The position numbers were made by a program, and so were the translations under genes. Below are positions 28,406 to 37,160 of a stretch of DNA of 64,000 nucleotides, piece by piece. Origin of the DNA: Bifidobacterium pseudolongum subsp. pseudolongum DSM 20099 (GTDB lineage: Bacteria > Actinomycetota > Actinomycetes > Actinomycetales > Bifidobacteriaceae); contig NZ_JDTZ01000002.1 in NCBI RefSeq assembly GCF_000771225.1, forward strand, positions 1 through 64,000, given 5' to 3'. How positions within the stretch are numbered: the first letter of the stretch is position 1; the number at the start of each line of letters is the position of its first letter. A model generated the notes under the pieces. It saw only the letters and a program-made list of their open reading frames with translations. It ran no database searches and was not told the DNA's origin.

Positions 28406-29496
28406 GGTGCGACTCCAATCTTCGTCAAACCGTTTTCCTCATTGAGTCCGAAGGCCAGGTTGAGGGATTCGACCGCCTGGCCGGCTGTGCCGCGGTTGAG
28501 GTTGTCGATCGCGGCGAACGCGTGCAGGGTTCGGCTGCGCCGGTCCACGGCCACTTGCACATGCGCGGCGTTCGATCCGAGCACGTTCTGCGTGGCCGGC
28601 ATGGCGCCGGGGGCGAGCACGCTGATGAACCCTTGGCCCTCGTATGCGCCGGTCCATATGGCATGGATCTGCTCGTCGGTCAGGTCCATGGCGGCGTCGG
28701 TGAGTTTCGCGCTCACCGAGGCGAGGATGCCACGCGACATCGGCACGAGCATCGGGGTGAACGCGAGGGTGAACTCGCCGGCCGCCGCGGCGTCCAGACC
28801 GGCGGCGTGGGCGAAGTTCTGCAGGATTTCGGGAATGTGGCGGTGGGTGCCGCCCACCGCATACGGTACCGCCGAATTGAGCGCCTCGGAGGCGAGCAGG
28901 TTGGTGCGCTTGAGGTTCTTGCCGGCCCCGGAATACCCGACGGCCAGATCGGCGACGATCGTGTGTGGCACGACGAGGTTGTTCGCGATACCGGGCTGCA
29001 TGGCCAAGGTGACGGCGGTGACGTTGCAACCGGGACCGGCGATGCGCTTGGCCAGCGCGAGCCGCTCGCGCTGGCGCCGGTATGCGCCATTGGCATCCTT
29101 GCCGAGAATGAGTTCGGGCATGCCGTACACCCAATGCTCGTAGAACGCGCCACCATAATAGTCGTCCCACGCCTGCTGCTGTTCGAGGCGGTGGTCGGCG
29201 CCCAGGTCCACGATCACCGCGTCGTCGTCGAGCTGTGCGGCGAGGGCGCCGGATGCGCCATGGGGCAAGGCGAGCACAATCACATCGTGCCCGTTCAACG
29301 CCTCGGGTGTAGTGTCTTCGACGATCAGGTGGGCCAATTGGGGAATATGCGGCTGGAAGGCGCCCAGTGGCTGCCCCACCGACGAATGCCCGGCCACCGT
29401 GGTGACCTCGAAGTCCGGATGCGCAGCCAGAATACGCAGCATCTCACCGCCGGCATAGCCGGTGGCGCCTGCGACGGCGACGGTATGTTTGCCCAT
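28402..29496 (-). CDS. argC: N-acetyl-gamma-glutamyl-phosphate reductase
   Basis: A 364-residue NADPH enzyme, third step of the pathway. The NADP loop VAVAGATGYAGGEMLRIL lies at residues 5-22. The catalytic cysteine is in AGPGCNVTAVTLA near residue 155, and ALPHGASGALA is also conserved. It is the first gene of the argCJBDFR transcript, with a GAGG ribosome site close before the ATG and two ARG boxes further upstream. Confidence 0.97.
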   Translation of the reverse strand: MGKHTVAVAGATGYAGGEMLRILAAHPDFEVTTVAGHSSVGQPLGAFQPHIPQLAHLIVEDTTPEALNGHDVIVLALPHGASGALAAQLDDDAVIVDLGADHRLEQQQAWDDYYGGAFYEHWVYGMPELILGKDANGAYRRQRERLALAKRIAGPGCNVTAVTLAMQPGIANNLVVPHTIVADLAVGYSGAGKNLKRTNLLASEALNSAVPYAVGGTHRHIPEILQNFAHAAGLDAAAAGEFTLAFTPMLVPMSRGILASVSAKLTDAAMDLTDEQIHAIWTGAYEGQGFISVLAPGAMPATQNVLGSNAAHVQVAVDRRSRTLHAFAAIDNLNRGTAGQAVESLNLAFGLNEENGLTKIGVAP

Positions 29497-29527
29497 GGTC
29501 AGCTCCTCTGTGCTTGGTTAGCTGCCG

Positions 29528-29564
29528 AGTATACACTTTATGCAGAACAATGCATAACTATACG
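29528..29564 (-). promoter_or_regulatory. argC promoter with two ARG boxes
   Basis: Half-sites TATGCA and TGCATA occur in GTATACACTTTATGCA (29529-29544) and TGCATAACTATACG (29551-29564), arranged as two neighbouring ArgR boxes. The -10 element TATACT (minus, 29528-29533) is part of the first. The transcript would have a leader of about 25 bases with GAGG. The arrangement matches the argG promoter and fits arginine-dependent repression of the whole operon. Confidence 0.7.
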
Positions 29565-29602
29565 TTCTTGGGGAGCCGTCTGTGCGTGTCGCCGAGCGCC
29601 GC

Positions 29603-30295
29603 TCACGCCTGCACGGAGTCGCCGGAGCCGCCGGACGTGGAGGAATTGAGCGACTGGAGCATCTGGTTCATCACGTCGTCCATCGAGACGCCGTTGATCA
29701 TGAGCCACACGAACGCGATTGTGTAGAGCACGTTGATGATGACCGCGGCCAGGGCGAGCCCATACCCTTTCATGCGCATGATGCGCGTGCGGCGCATGCT
29801 CAGTGCGCCCAGGATCGCGGGCATGATCGGCACGGGCAAGAACAACGCGAACACGAACGCGATGATCGCGCCGGCGTCCCACCGCCCGTAGAAGATGTTC
29901 TGGTTGGGGTCCTCCATGTCAATGCCGTTGACGTAGCGCGGGTATTTGCTGCCCTGCTGGGTGGCGCCGGGTGCTTGCGGCGCCTGCGCCTGCTGCCCGG
30001 CCCACGGTTGGGTGGGCGCCTGGTTCGGCTGCGGCACTGCCGGCGTCGGCCCCGCTTGCGTTGCTTCCGCCGGCTGGGGCTCGGGGTCGGGACGCCCGAA
30101 GATGTAGGGGTCGTAGTCCTGCGGGAACTGGTTGTCCATCGCGCCGTACGCCGGGCGCAGATATTGCCCGTATCTCGGCTGGCTGGCCCCTTGTGTGCCG
30201 GCTGCAGGGCCGGATGAGTCGACCGGAGCAGCATTGGCCCCGTTCGGCCCCTGCTGCGGCTGCGACGATGGATACTGGTCCGGTTGACTCATCAT
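29603..30295 (-). CDS. DUF4190-like membrane protein with Pro/Gln-rich N-terminus
   Basis: A 230-residue protein. The first 130 residues are low complexity, rich in Pro, Gln, Ala and Gly (PAVPQPNQAPTQPWAGQQAQ). Two membrane segments follow: about 143-165 (AGAIIAFVFALFLPVPIMPA) and about 180-205 (LALAAVIINVLYTIAFVWLM), separated by the basic GALSMRRTRIMRMKGYG. This is the topology of the DUF4190 group seen next to many actinobacterial genes. Two adjacent ATGs (MMSQ) can start it, with AGGA close by. It follows pheT by 29 bases and may be read through from it. No function is known to me. Confidence 0.75.
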   Translation of the reverse strand: MMSQPDQYPSSQPQQGPNGANAAPVDSSGPAAGTQGASQPRYGQYLRPAYGAMDNQFPQDYDPYIFGRPDPEPQPAEATQAGPTPAVPQPNQAPTQPWAGQQAQAPQAPGATQQGSKYPRYVNGIDMEDPNQNIFYGRWDAGAIIAFVFALFLPVPIMPAILGALSMRRTRIMRMKGYGLALAAVIINVLYTIAFVWLMINGVSMDDVMNQMLQSLNSSTSGGSGDSVQA

Positions 30296-30324
30296 GGTCC
30301 TGTTCGTTTGGTGGTTGGTGTGCA

Positions 30325-32934
30325 CTAGGCGCGCAGTTGCGCACCGAGTTCGGATGCCTTGTCGACGATGCGCTGGCGGATCTCCTCGCTGTCTTCGGAA
30401 GTGAGGGTGCGGTCCGGCGCGCGGAACGTGACCGCATACGCGAGCGACTTCTTGCCTTCGCCCACCTGATCGCCCGTATACACGTCGAACAGTTCGATGG
30501 ACTCGAGCATGTCGCCGGCGGCGTCACGGATCGCTTCGCCGAGATCATGCGCACTCACCGTGTCGGGCACCGTGAACGCGAGGTCCTGCTTGACCGGCGG
30601 GAACGTGGAGATCGGCTTGGCCTGCACCGGTTTGTTGCTCAGGGTGCCGAACAGCGCGGTCAGGTCGAGTTCGAAGGCGGCGGTGTGGTGCGGCATGCCG
30701 AGCGCGTCGTCGACCTTGGGGTGCAACTCTCCGACGAAGCCGACGCGCTTGCCGCCGGCCACCACATGGGCGCTGCGGCCGGGGTGCCATTGCGCAGGCA
30801 CATCCTGCGCGGCGGGCTGGTCGAAGGTCACATCGGCGCCGAGGCGCGCGGCGATGCGGCGTACCGCTTCGACGGCGTCGCTCCAGTCGACGGTGCGGCG
30901 GTCGCCAAGCCAGCCGTCGTCTTCGGCGAGCCCGGTCATCATGCCGGCCACATGCAGCGGCTGGTCAGGCAGGCCGGCGTCGAGTGCGGCAAGCTGTTCA
31001 GGCGTGGGACGCACGCCGCCGGGCAGTGCGGGAATCGCCGGGGCGTCCGGCGAGGCGAGATACACGTGGCCGAGCTCGTAGCAGGCCACGTTGTCAAGGC
31101 CACGGCGGATGTTGCGCTGCACCGTCTGCGCCAGCGTGAGCAGGATCTGGCGGCGCAGGTACGGGCGGTCGTCGGCGAGCGGGTTGACGATTTCCACGCT
31201 CACCGGCTCCACCTCTTTGGGGTCGATCATGAATGCCTTGTAGTCGGCAGGGCCCACAAACGGGTAGCTCAGTGTCTCCACCATGCCGTATTCGGCAAGC
31301 TCGTCGGCCACCTGACGCTTGTGGAGCTGGTCGGCGGTGAGGCCCACATGCCCTTCCACCGGCGCGTGCGGCACATGCACGGGGATCTTGTCGTACCCGT
31401 AGATGCGCGCGACTTCCTCGACAAGGTCGCATGGCTCGTTCAGGTCCGGGCGCCACGACGGCGGCACGACGGAGAATTCACCGTTGCCGCCACCCGCGGC
31501 GGTGCAACCGATGTCGGTGAGGATCGCACTAATGTCGTTGAGGTCCAGATCGAGGCCTGCGATGCGCTTGACTTCGTTCGCCTTGAACACGATCGGCTGG
31601 CGGCGCTTGGTGTTGTTTACGTCGCGCGGTGTTTGCGAGGCGGTCGCCGACCCGTAGGCCTCGAGCAGGTCGCATGCCATCTGCGCGGCGGCCGGCTGGA
31701 TCTGGTCGTCCACACCGCGTTCGAAACGGCGGGCGGCTTCTGACGGGATCTTGTGGCGGCGCGAGGAGCGCGCCACGGAGATCGGATCGAAGTGTGCGGC
31801 TTCGAGCAGGATGTTCGTTGTCTCACTGGTGACCTCGCCGTATTCGCCGCCCATGACGCCGGCGATGCCGAGGATGCGCGACCCCTGTTCGCCATTCGGC
31901 GAATCGGTGATGAGCAGGTCCTCGGGGTCGAGGTCGTGGTCCTTGCCGTCGAGCGTGGTGAGCGTTTCTCCAGCGCGCGCACGGCGCACGACAATCGGCC
32001 CCTCGATCTTGTCGAGGTCGTAGGCGTGCATCGGCTGTCCCAGATCGAGCATGACGTAGTTCGTCACGTCGACCGGCAATGTCAACGAACGCATGCCTGC
32101 GCGCGTCAGGCGGCGGCGCATCCAGTTCGGTGTCTTGCTCGCGGCGTCGTAGCCATGCACGGCGCGCGCATAGAAGCGGTCACAGCCGACGACGCCGTGG
32201 ATCGGGTTCTCATCGTCGATGATCACGTCGATGTCGTGCGTCGTGCCTTCGGCCTGTTCTTCGATCTGCGGCACATGCGCATTGAGCTCGCCGACCGGGT
32301 CGGTGAACTCGGCGCCCGTGGAATTGTGGAATTCGCGCGCGATGCCGCGGTAGGAGAACGCGTAACCGCGGTCCGGAGTCACGTTGATCTCGAGGATCGG
32401 CTGGTCGAGGTGCAGCAGGTGCATCGCGTCGTCACCGGGCTTGAGCGCCTCGTATTCCTCGGGGGTGAAGCCGTAGTCACGCAGCAGGATGATGCCGTCG
32501 TGGCTGTCGCCGAGGCCGAGCTCACGTTCCGAGGCGCACATGCCATCGGAGATGTGGCCGTAGGTCTTGCGCGGTTCGATGCGGAAGTCGCCGGGCAGCA
32601 CGGCGCCGGGCAGCGTGACAACGACCTTCTCGCCGGCCTTCATGTTCGGTGCGCCGCAGATGATGCCGCGCGGCACCTTGTTGCCCTGCTCGTCGACGCT
32701 GTTGTATGCGTCGCCCACGTCCACATGGCACCAGTTGATGACCTTGCCGTTCTTCTGCGGTTCGGGCGTGGCGTCGACAACGTAGCCTACCACGATTGGA
32801 CCGGTGACCTGCGACTGGTGGATCTCCTCCTCCTCGAGTCCGACACGCACGAGGTCCTTCGCGAGCTGCTCGTACGTGAGCCCCTCGGGCACCTCCACGT
32901 GGTCGCGCAACCAATCAATATCTACCATGGGCAT
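30325..32934 (-). CDS. pheT: Phenylalanine--tRNA ligase beta subunit
   Basis: An 869-residue subunit of the (alpha-beta)2 enzyme. The N-terminal part has the EMAP-like tRNA-binding fold (GPIVVGYVVDATPEPQ, then GIICGAPNMKAGEKVVVTLP). The B3/B4 editing domain, with residues such as EFHNSTGAEF, hydrolyses Tyr-tRNA(Phe). A B5 domain and a catalytic-like core (EEVARIYGYDKIP) follow. The C-terminal FDX-ACB anticodon domain begins near FPPVKQDLAFTVPD. It lies six bases after pheS. Confidence 0.97.
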   Translation of the reverse strand: MPMVDIDWLRDHVEVPEGLTYEQLAKDLVRVGLEEEEIHQSQVTGPIVVGYVVDATPEPQKNGKVINWCHVDVGDAYNSVDEQGNKVPRGIICGAPNMKAGEKVVVTLPGAVLPGDFRIEPRKTYGHISDGMCASERELGLGDSHDGIILLRDYGFTPEEYEALKPGDDAMHLLHLDQPILEINVTPDRGYAFSYRGIAREFHNSTGAEFTDPVGELNAHVPQIEEQAEGTTHDIDVIIDDENPIHGVVGCDRFYARAVHGYDAASKTPNWMRRRLTRAGMRSLTLPVDVTNYVMLDLGQPMHAYDLDKIEGPIVVRRARAGETLTTLDGKDHDLDPEDLLITDSPNGEQGSRILGIAGVMGGEYGEVTSETTNILLEAAHFDPISVARSSRRHKIPSEAARRFERGVDDQIQPAAAQMACDLLEAYGSATASQTPRDVNNTKRRQPIVFKANEVKRIAGLDLDLNDISAILTDIGCTAAGGGNGEFSVVPPSWRPDLNEPCDLVEEVARIYGYDKIPVHVPHAPVEGHVGLTADQLHKRQVADELAEYGMVETLSYPFVGPADYKAFMIDPKEVEPVSVEIVNPLADDRPYLRRQILLTLAQTVQRNIRRGLDNVACYELGHVYLASPDAPAIPALPGGVRPTPEQLAALDAGLPDQPLHVAGMMTGLAEDDGWLGDRRTVDWSDAVEAVRRIAARLGADVTFDQPAAQDVPAQWHPGRSAHVVAGGKRVGFVGELHPKVDDALGMPHHTAAFELDLTALFGTLSNKPVQAKPISTFPPVKQDLAFTVPDTVSAHDLGEAIRDAAGDMLESIELFDVYTGDQVGEGKKSLAYAVTFRAPDRTLTSEDSEEIRQRIVDKASELGAQLRA

Positions 32935-32940
32935 CTCGAA

Positions 32941-34008
32941 TCACTCCCCCATCACAAACTGTTCGCTGAATCGCACGTCACCTTCGACCAGGTCGTGCAT
33001 GTCGTTGATATCGTGGCGCAGCAGCAGCGTGCGCTCGACTCCCACACCGAACGCGAAGCCGGTGTACACGTCCGGGTCGAGGCCCGCGGAGCGCAGCACA
33101 TTCGGGTTGACCATGCCGCAGCCGCCCCATTCGATCCAACCGGGGCCGCCCTTCTTGTCGGGGAACCACAGGTCGAGTTCGGCGCTCGGCTCAGTGAACG
33201 GGAAGTAGCTGGGGCGCAGACGGCTCTTGGCTTCGGGGCCGAACATGGCCACGGCAAGTTTGTCGAGCACACCCTTGAGGTCGGCCATCGTCAGGCCCTT
33301 GTCCACGGCGAGCGCCTCGACCTGGTGGAAGACCGGTGTGTGGGTCGCGTCGAGCTCATCAGTGCGGAACACGCGGCCGGGGCACGCGATATACAGCGGC
33401 ACACCATGGGCGATGAGCCCACGGACCTGGTCCGACGAGGTCTGGGTGCGCAGCACCATGTTGGAGCCCACAAACCCGGCGGCATCCTTGGACTGGTTGC
33501 CCTTGACATAGAACGTGTCCTGCATCTGGCGTGCCGGATGGTCGGGGCCGAAGTTCAACGCGTCGAAGTCGAACCATTCGGTTTCCACTTCGGGACCGTC
33601 GGAAATCTGCCAACCCATGCCGACGAAGAAGTCCTCGACGTCTTCCATGAGCTTGGGCAGCGGATGGCGCGCGCCAAGCGGGTTGCGGCGTACCGGCAGC
33701 GTCATGTCCACGGTTTCGGCGGCCAGTTCGCGGGCTTCCTCTTGGGCTTTCACCTCGGCTTCCTTCGTGCCGTAGGCTCGGCCGAAGTCGGCGCGCAGCT
33801 TGCCCATGAGCTTGCCGGCCTCTTTCTTCTGGTCCTTGTCGAGCGAACCGATGGCCTTGCTGGCCTGGGTCATCGCGGATTGGGCGCCGGCGTATTGCGT
33901 CTTGATCGCCTTGAGTTCCTCCATGCTGGAGGCCTGTGCTATTGCGGCGATGCCTTCGGCAACCGCTTTGGCTACCGCATCGGCATCAAATTGTGTGCCT
34001 TGTGCCAC
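32941..34008 (-). CDS. pheS: Phenylalanine--tRNA ligase alpha subunit
   Basis: A 355-residue class II synthetase subunit. The N-terminal coiled coil (residues 1-100, with IKTQYAGAQSAMTQASKAIG) contacts the tRNA. The class II core has motif 2 in GRVFRTDELDATHTPVFHQVE and motif 3 in GFAFGVGVERTLLLRHDI near the C-terminus. The GTG start was preferred because AAAGG stands seven bases ahead; the ATG eight codons upstream has no ribosome site. No T-box or attenuator leader was found in the 64-base gap before it. Confidence 0.96.
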   Translation of the reverse strand: MAQGTQFDADAVAKAVAEGIAAIAQASSMEELKAIKTQYAGAQSAMTQASKAIGSLDKDQKKEAGKLMGKLRADFGRAYGTKEAEVKAQEEARELAAETVDMTLPVRRNPLGARHPLPKLMEDVEDFFVGMGWQISDGPEVETEWFDFDALNFGPDHPARQMQDTFYVKGNQSKDAAGFVGSNMVLRTQTSSDQVRGLIAHGVPLYIACPGRVFRTDELDATHTPVFHQVEALAVDKGLTMADLKGVLDKLAVAMFGPEAKSRLRPSYFPFTEPSAELDLWFPDKKGGPGWIEWGGCGMVNPNVLRSAGLDPDVYTGFAFGVGVERTLLLRHDINDMHDLVEGDVRFSEQFVMGE

Positions 34009-34072
34009 GAGATACCTTTCCGTCACATGCATCGGAGACGCGAAAACGCGTCATTCCAACGATTTACCGACT

Positions 34073-34942
34073 TCACATTCTTTCAATACGACTCGACATA
34101 GCCAAGGTCATGAGCATCACCGCGGCGCTTGTGCCAAGGTTGAGCGATTCGGCCTTGCCATAGATCGGGATCGAGGTGATGATGTCCGCCTGTTCGAGCA
34201 GGACAGGATCCAGTCCTCGTGCCTCATTGCCGAACAACACCGCAATCGAGCCGTCCAGCGCGGCGCCTTCGCGCACCACATCGGGCAGGCTTTCCGGAGG
34301 CCTGCCTTCCGTGCCATAGACGTCGGCGGCCATGACGGTGGTGGCGTGGTCGGCGCAGAACACGAAGAACGCGTTTTCATCCATCGCGAGCACCGGCAGA
34401 TGGAACAGCGATCCGGTCGTGGCACGGATGACCTTGGGGTTGAACACGTCCACGCATGACCCGACCATGACGACGGCGTCACACCCGGCGGCATCGGCGC
34501 TGCGGATGACGGTGCCCGCGTTGCCGGGGTCGCGCACCTGCCAGAACGCCGCGATGAACGGGCGCGGCGTGGACGGCGCTTGGGTGAGCCGTGCACGGCA
34601 CGCCTCAAGGTCACCCACAGCTACCACGCCTTGGGCGTCACGGCTCATATGTGCCACCACATCCGGTGTGGCCTTATGCACGTAGATGCCCTCCCCCATG
34701 GCCAGGCCAGCGAGCGAGGCGACGGTGGGGTTGGCGAATCCGGCGTCGGGTTCGGTGCCATCCACGGCCACATAGAGGTCGCGCACCACGCCAGGCTGCC
34801 AGGTGAGCGCCTCACGCACCGCTTGGGGACCTTCGATAAGGAACCTTCCGCTGCGTTCACGGTGTTTGCGGGAGGAAAGATCGGCCGTGCGGCGCACACG
34901 GTCCGCCTTGACATTGGTCATCACAGTTGCATCAATCGGCAT
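34073..34942 (-). CDS. SpoU/TrmH-family RNA 2'-O-methyltransferase (TsnR-like)
   Basis: A 289-residue enzyme. An N-terminal substrate-binding domain (RRTADLSSRKHRERSGRFLI and EGPQAVREAL) precedes the trefoil-knot SPOUT domain, with its three motifs: FWQVRDPGNAGTVIRSADAAG near residue 134, AVLFGNEARGLDP near residue 236, and IPIYGKAESLNLGTSAAVML near residue 260. Such enzymes methylate ribose in 23S rRNA. In M. tuberculosis the tsnR gene also sits shortly before pheST. The exact target nucleotide cannot be read from the sequence. An alternative start lies seven codons in (MTNVKADR). Confidence 0.92.
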   Translation of the reverse strand: MPIDATVMTNVKADRVRRTADLSSRKHRERSGRFLIEGPQAVREALTWQPGVVRDLYVAVDGTEPDAGFANPTVASLAGLAMGEGIYVHKATPDVVAHMSRDAQGVVAVGDLEACRARLTQAPSTPRPFIAAFWQVRDPGNAGTVIRSADAAGCDAVVMVGSCVDVFNPKVIRATTGSLFHLPVLAMDENAFFVFCADHATTVMAADVYGTEGRPPESLPDVVREGAALDGSIAVLFGNEARGLDPVLLEQADIITSIPIYGKAESLNLGTSAAVMLMTLAMSSRIERM

Positions 34943-35193
34943 ATGCCCACCCTACCGCCAGCGCGGGGCAAGCGTCGGCCTTCCGTCATCTCACCCATCA
35001 ACCACCTGTTTTCAGAAAAACTCCCAGCGAGCGTTCAGCACGCGGCCACGAAGTACCGAGTCGAATCGCAGTGGCGTCAAAGCGCAATCACACCAACGCT
35101 GATTACGCTCCGGGCATATGCCCTGCACTGCGACATGCAGCGCCCAGGCGCAGGCCCACCCCATCCATCGATTGATCACAAAAGGAACCGACC

Positions 35194-36410
35194 ATGCTCA
35201 TAGTCAGGAACGCACTGCACAACGTGGTGCGCAACAAAGGCCGAAACGCGTTGATGATCCTCATCATCGCCATCATCACCGCGGCTGCGGCCGTGGCGCT
35301 CGCAATCGTGCAGGCCGCGGAACGCGCACGCACCTCAGCCTTGGACGACACCACAATCAGCGCGCAGATCTCGATCGACCACAGTGCGATGATCGGCAAG
35401 GCCCGCGACACGCAGTCCGGCGGCGTGGACATACAGTCGATGCGCGAGGCGATGACCAGCAAGCAACTCACCCTCGCTGATTACCAGAAATACGACAAAA
35501 CGGCGTATGGCGTCGCCTCATCGTATTACACCGAGACAGCTTCGGCCGCCGCCGTGGACGACGGCATCGAGCCGGTGGATTCCAACGCCACCGTGACAAG
35601 CCAAGAGGACCAGTCGATTGGTGACACCTTCAAGGTCGCCGACATCACCGACGACACCACGACCTACACGTTCACCATCGTCGGCATCTACCGCAACACC
35701 GCCGAGAACACAATGCCGACGGGCGGACCCATGGCCCCACCGCAAATGACCCCGCGAACGCGATCTACACCTCGGTGTCCACGCTCGATACACTGGGCCT
35801 GACCAGTGGCAAGACGATCGAGGTCACCGACGCGCGTGGCGACACCCGCGAGACGCAGGCGGCGCAATTGAGCTACACCTACGTCTTCGACGGCAAGGCA
35901 CAGTACGACCGGTTCGTCAAGAACGTCCGGACGGCCGGTCTGGACGACGCATACACCGTCTCGTCCGCTGACGTCCAACCATACGAAGCGAGCCTCGTGC
36001 CGTTGGACAACCTAGCGAAATTCGCGAAGACCCTGCTCGGCGTCGGTGCCGGTGCCGCGGCATCGTTCCCTGTGTCGAATTCGCTGCTCTCCTCCCAAGT
36101 CGAGGCGCAGGCCGAGCAGCAGCAACAGCAGCGCGCGCAGTTCGGCCGTGACATACAGCCGCCGAGCGGTTCGGCGCAGGGCGGATCCTCTCAGGACGGC
36201 CTACCCAACGCTCCGCAGAAAGGCAACGGTGCCCCGCAGCAGTGGGGACATGCCACGCAGATGGTCTCCAAGGTCAACGCCACAGTGAACTGGGCCACAA
36301 TCGGCTGGATGCTGCTCATCGGCATTGGCCTGACCCTGCTCGCCTCGCTTGTGGCCGCCGTGTTCGTGATGCGTTACGAACCCCTGCAGATTCTGGCCGA
36401 CCGCTCCTGA
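35194..36410 (+). pseudogene. MacB/FtsX-type ABC transporter permease, frameshifted and internally shortened
   Basis: The first frame gives a good start (AAAGGAACCGACC site), an N-terminal membrane helix (MILIIAIITAAAAVALAIV, residues 21-39) and a periplasmic MacB-like domain, then runs out of frame near 35742. The correct continuation is one base off (NDPANAIYTSVSTLDTLGL) and reads to MRYEPLQILADRS. One G missing in CCGCA would explain it. In addition, the second half shows only one clear membrane helix (IGWMLLIGIGLTLLASLVAA), whereas FtsX domains have three; TLL joins GVGAGAAAS where two helices would be expected. Both lesions suggest a dead gene. Its ATPase partner directly downstream is intact. 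Confidence 0.75.
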
Positions 36411-36454
36411 GCGCACACCACCCACACCCACCATCACGAGTAAGGATTGTCACC

Positions 36455-37159
36455 ATGGCACAACCATCTTCCGCACCATCATCGAATACATCCGCAACCG
36501 CCACCCCGATCCTCGCGTTGGACGACGTGAGCTACGCCTACGCCAAGGGCGGACCCGACGTCATCAGCCATATCAGCCACGACTTCGCCGCAGGGCAGGT
36601 CACCTCGATCGTCGGACCTTCGGGCGCGGGCAAGACCACCCTGCTCTCGCTCATCAGCGGTTTGACGACGCCGACCGGCGGCGCCGTGCTCTTCGAAGGA
36701 CGCGACCTGGCGTCGATCGACCGCTACTGGTACCGCAGCCGTGACATCGGCGTGATCTTCCAAAGCTACAACCTGCTGCCCGGATTGACCGTGCTGGAGA
36801 ACATCATGCTCACGATGGACGCCTCGGGCAAACGGTTCGACCGGATCAAACGCGAGATCGCGCTCGACCTGCTCAAGCAGGTGCATCTGCCCGAGCGGTA
36901 TGCGGACGAGCGCATCCTGCACCTGTCGGGCGGCGAACAGCAGCGCGTGGCGATCGCCCGCGCGCTGAGCGACGACCCGCGGGTGATCATCGCCGACGAG
37001 CCGACCGGCAACCTTGACCCGGCCACGCAGGACGACATCATGCGCATCTTCCTCGACCTTGCGCACCAGCAGGGCCGTTGCGTGATCATCGTGACGCACA
37101 GCCCGCAGATCGCCGAGATGTCCGACGCGGTGCTGCGGCTGGCCCCGGCGCAACGGTAG
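36455..37159 (+). CDS. ABC transporter ATP-binding protein (LolD/MacB type)
   Basis: A 234-residue ATPase. Walker A GPSGAGKTTLLSLI lies near residue 52, the Q-loop is in IGVIFQSYNLLPGLTVLENI, the signature LSGGEQQRVAIARAL is near residue 148, Walker B is VIIADEPTGNLDP, and the H-loop is IIVTHSPQIA. All motifs are intact. AAGGA precedes the ATG. This is the class that pairs with FtsX-like permeases in efflux or lipoprotein handling. The neighbouring permease is broken, so the ATPase may be left without function or may serve another permease. Confidence 0.92.
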   Translation: MAQPSSAPSSNTSATATPILALDDVSYAYAKGGPDVISHISHDFAAGQVTSIVGPSGAGKTTLLSLISGLTTPTGGAVLFEGRDLASIDRYWYRSRDIGVIFQSYNLLPGLTVLENIMLTMDASGKRFDRIKREIALDLLKQVHLPERYADERILHLSGGEQQRVAIARALSDDPRVIIADEPTGNLDPATQDDIMRIFLDLAHQQGRCVIIVTHSPQIAEMSDAVLRLAPAQR

Positions 37160-37160
37160 G

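Noticed and set aside
31753..34101. Very long open frame on the plus strand opposite pheT and pheS
   Set aside because: It is antisense to two well-supported genes, and its translation shows the His/Arg/Val-rich composition typical of antisense frames in high-GC DNA. No motif or ribosome site was found.
34943..35193. Intergenic region between the RNA methyltransferase and the decayed permease
   Set aside because: Examined on both strands. No credible short gene, strong hairpin or RNA gene was found; it probably holds promoters only.
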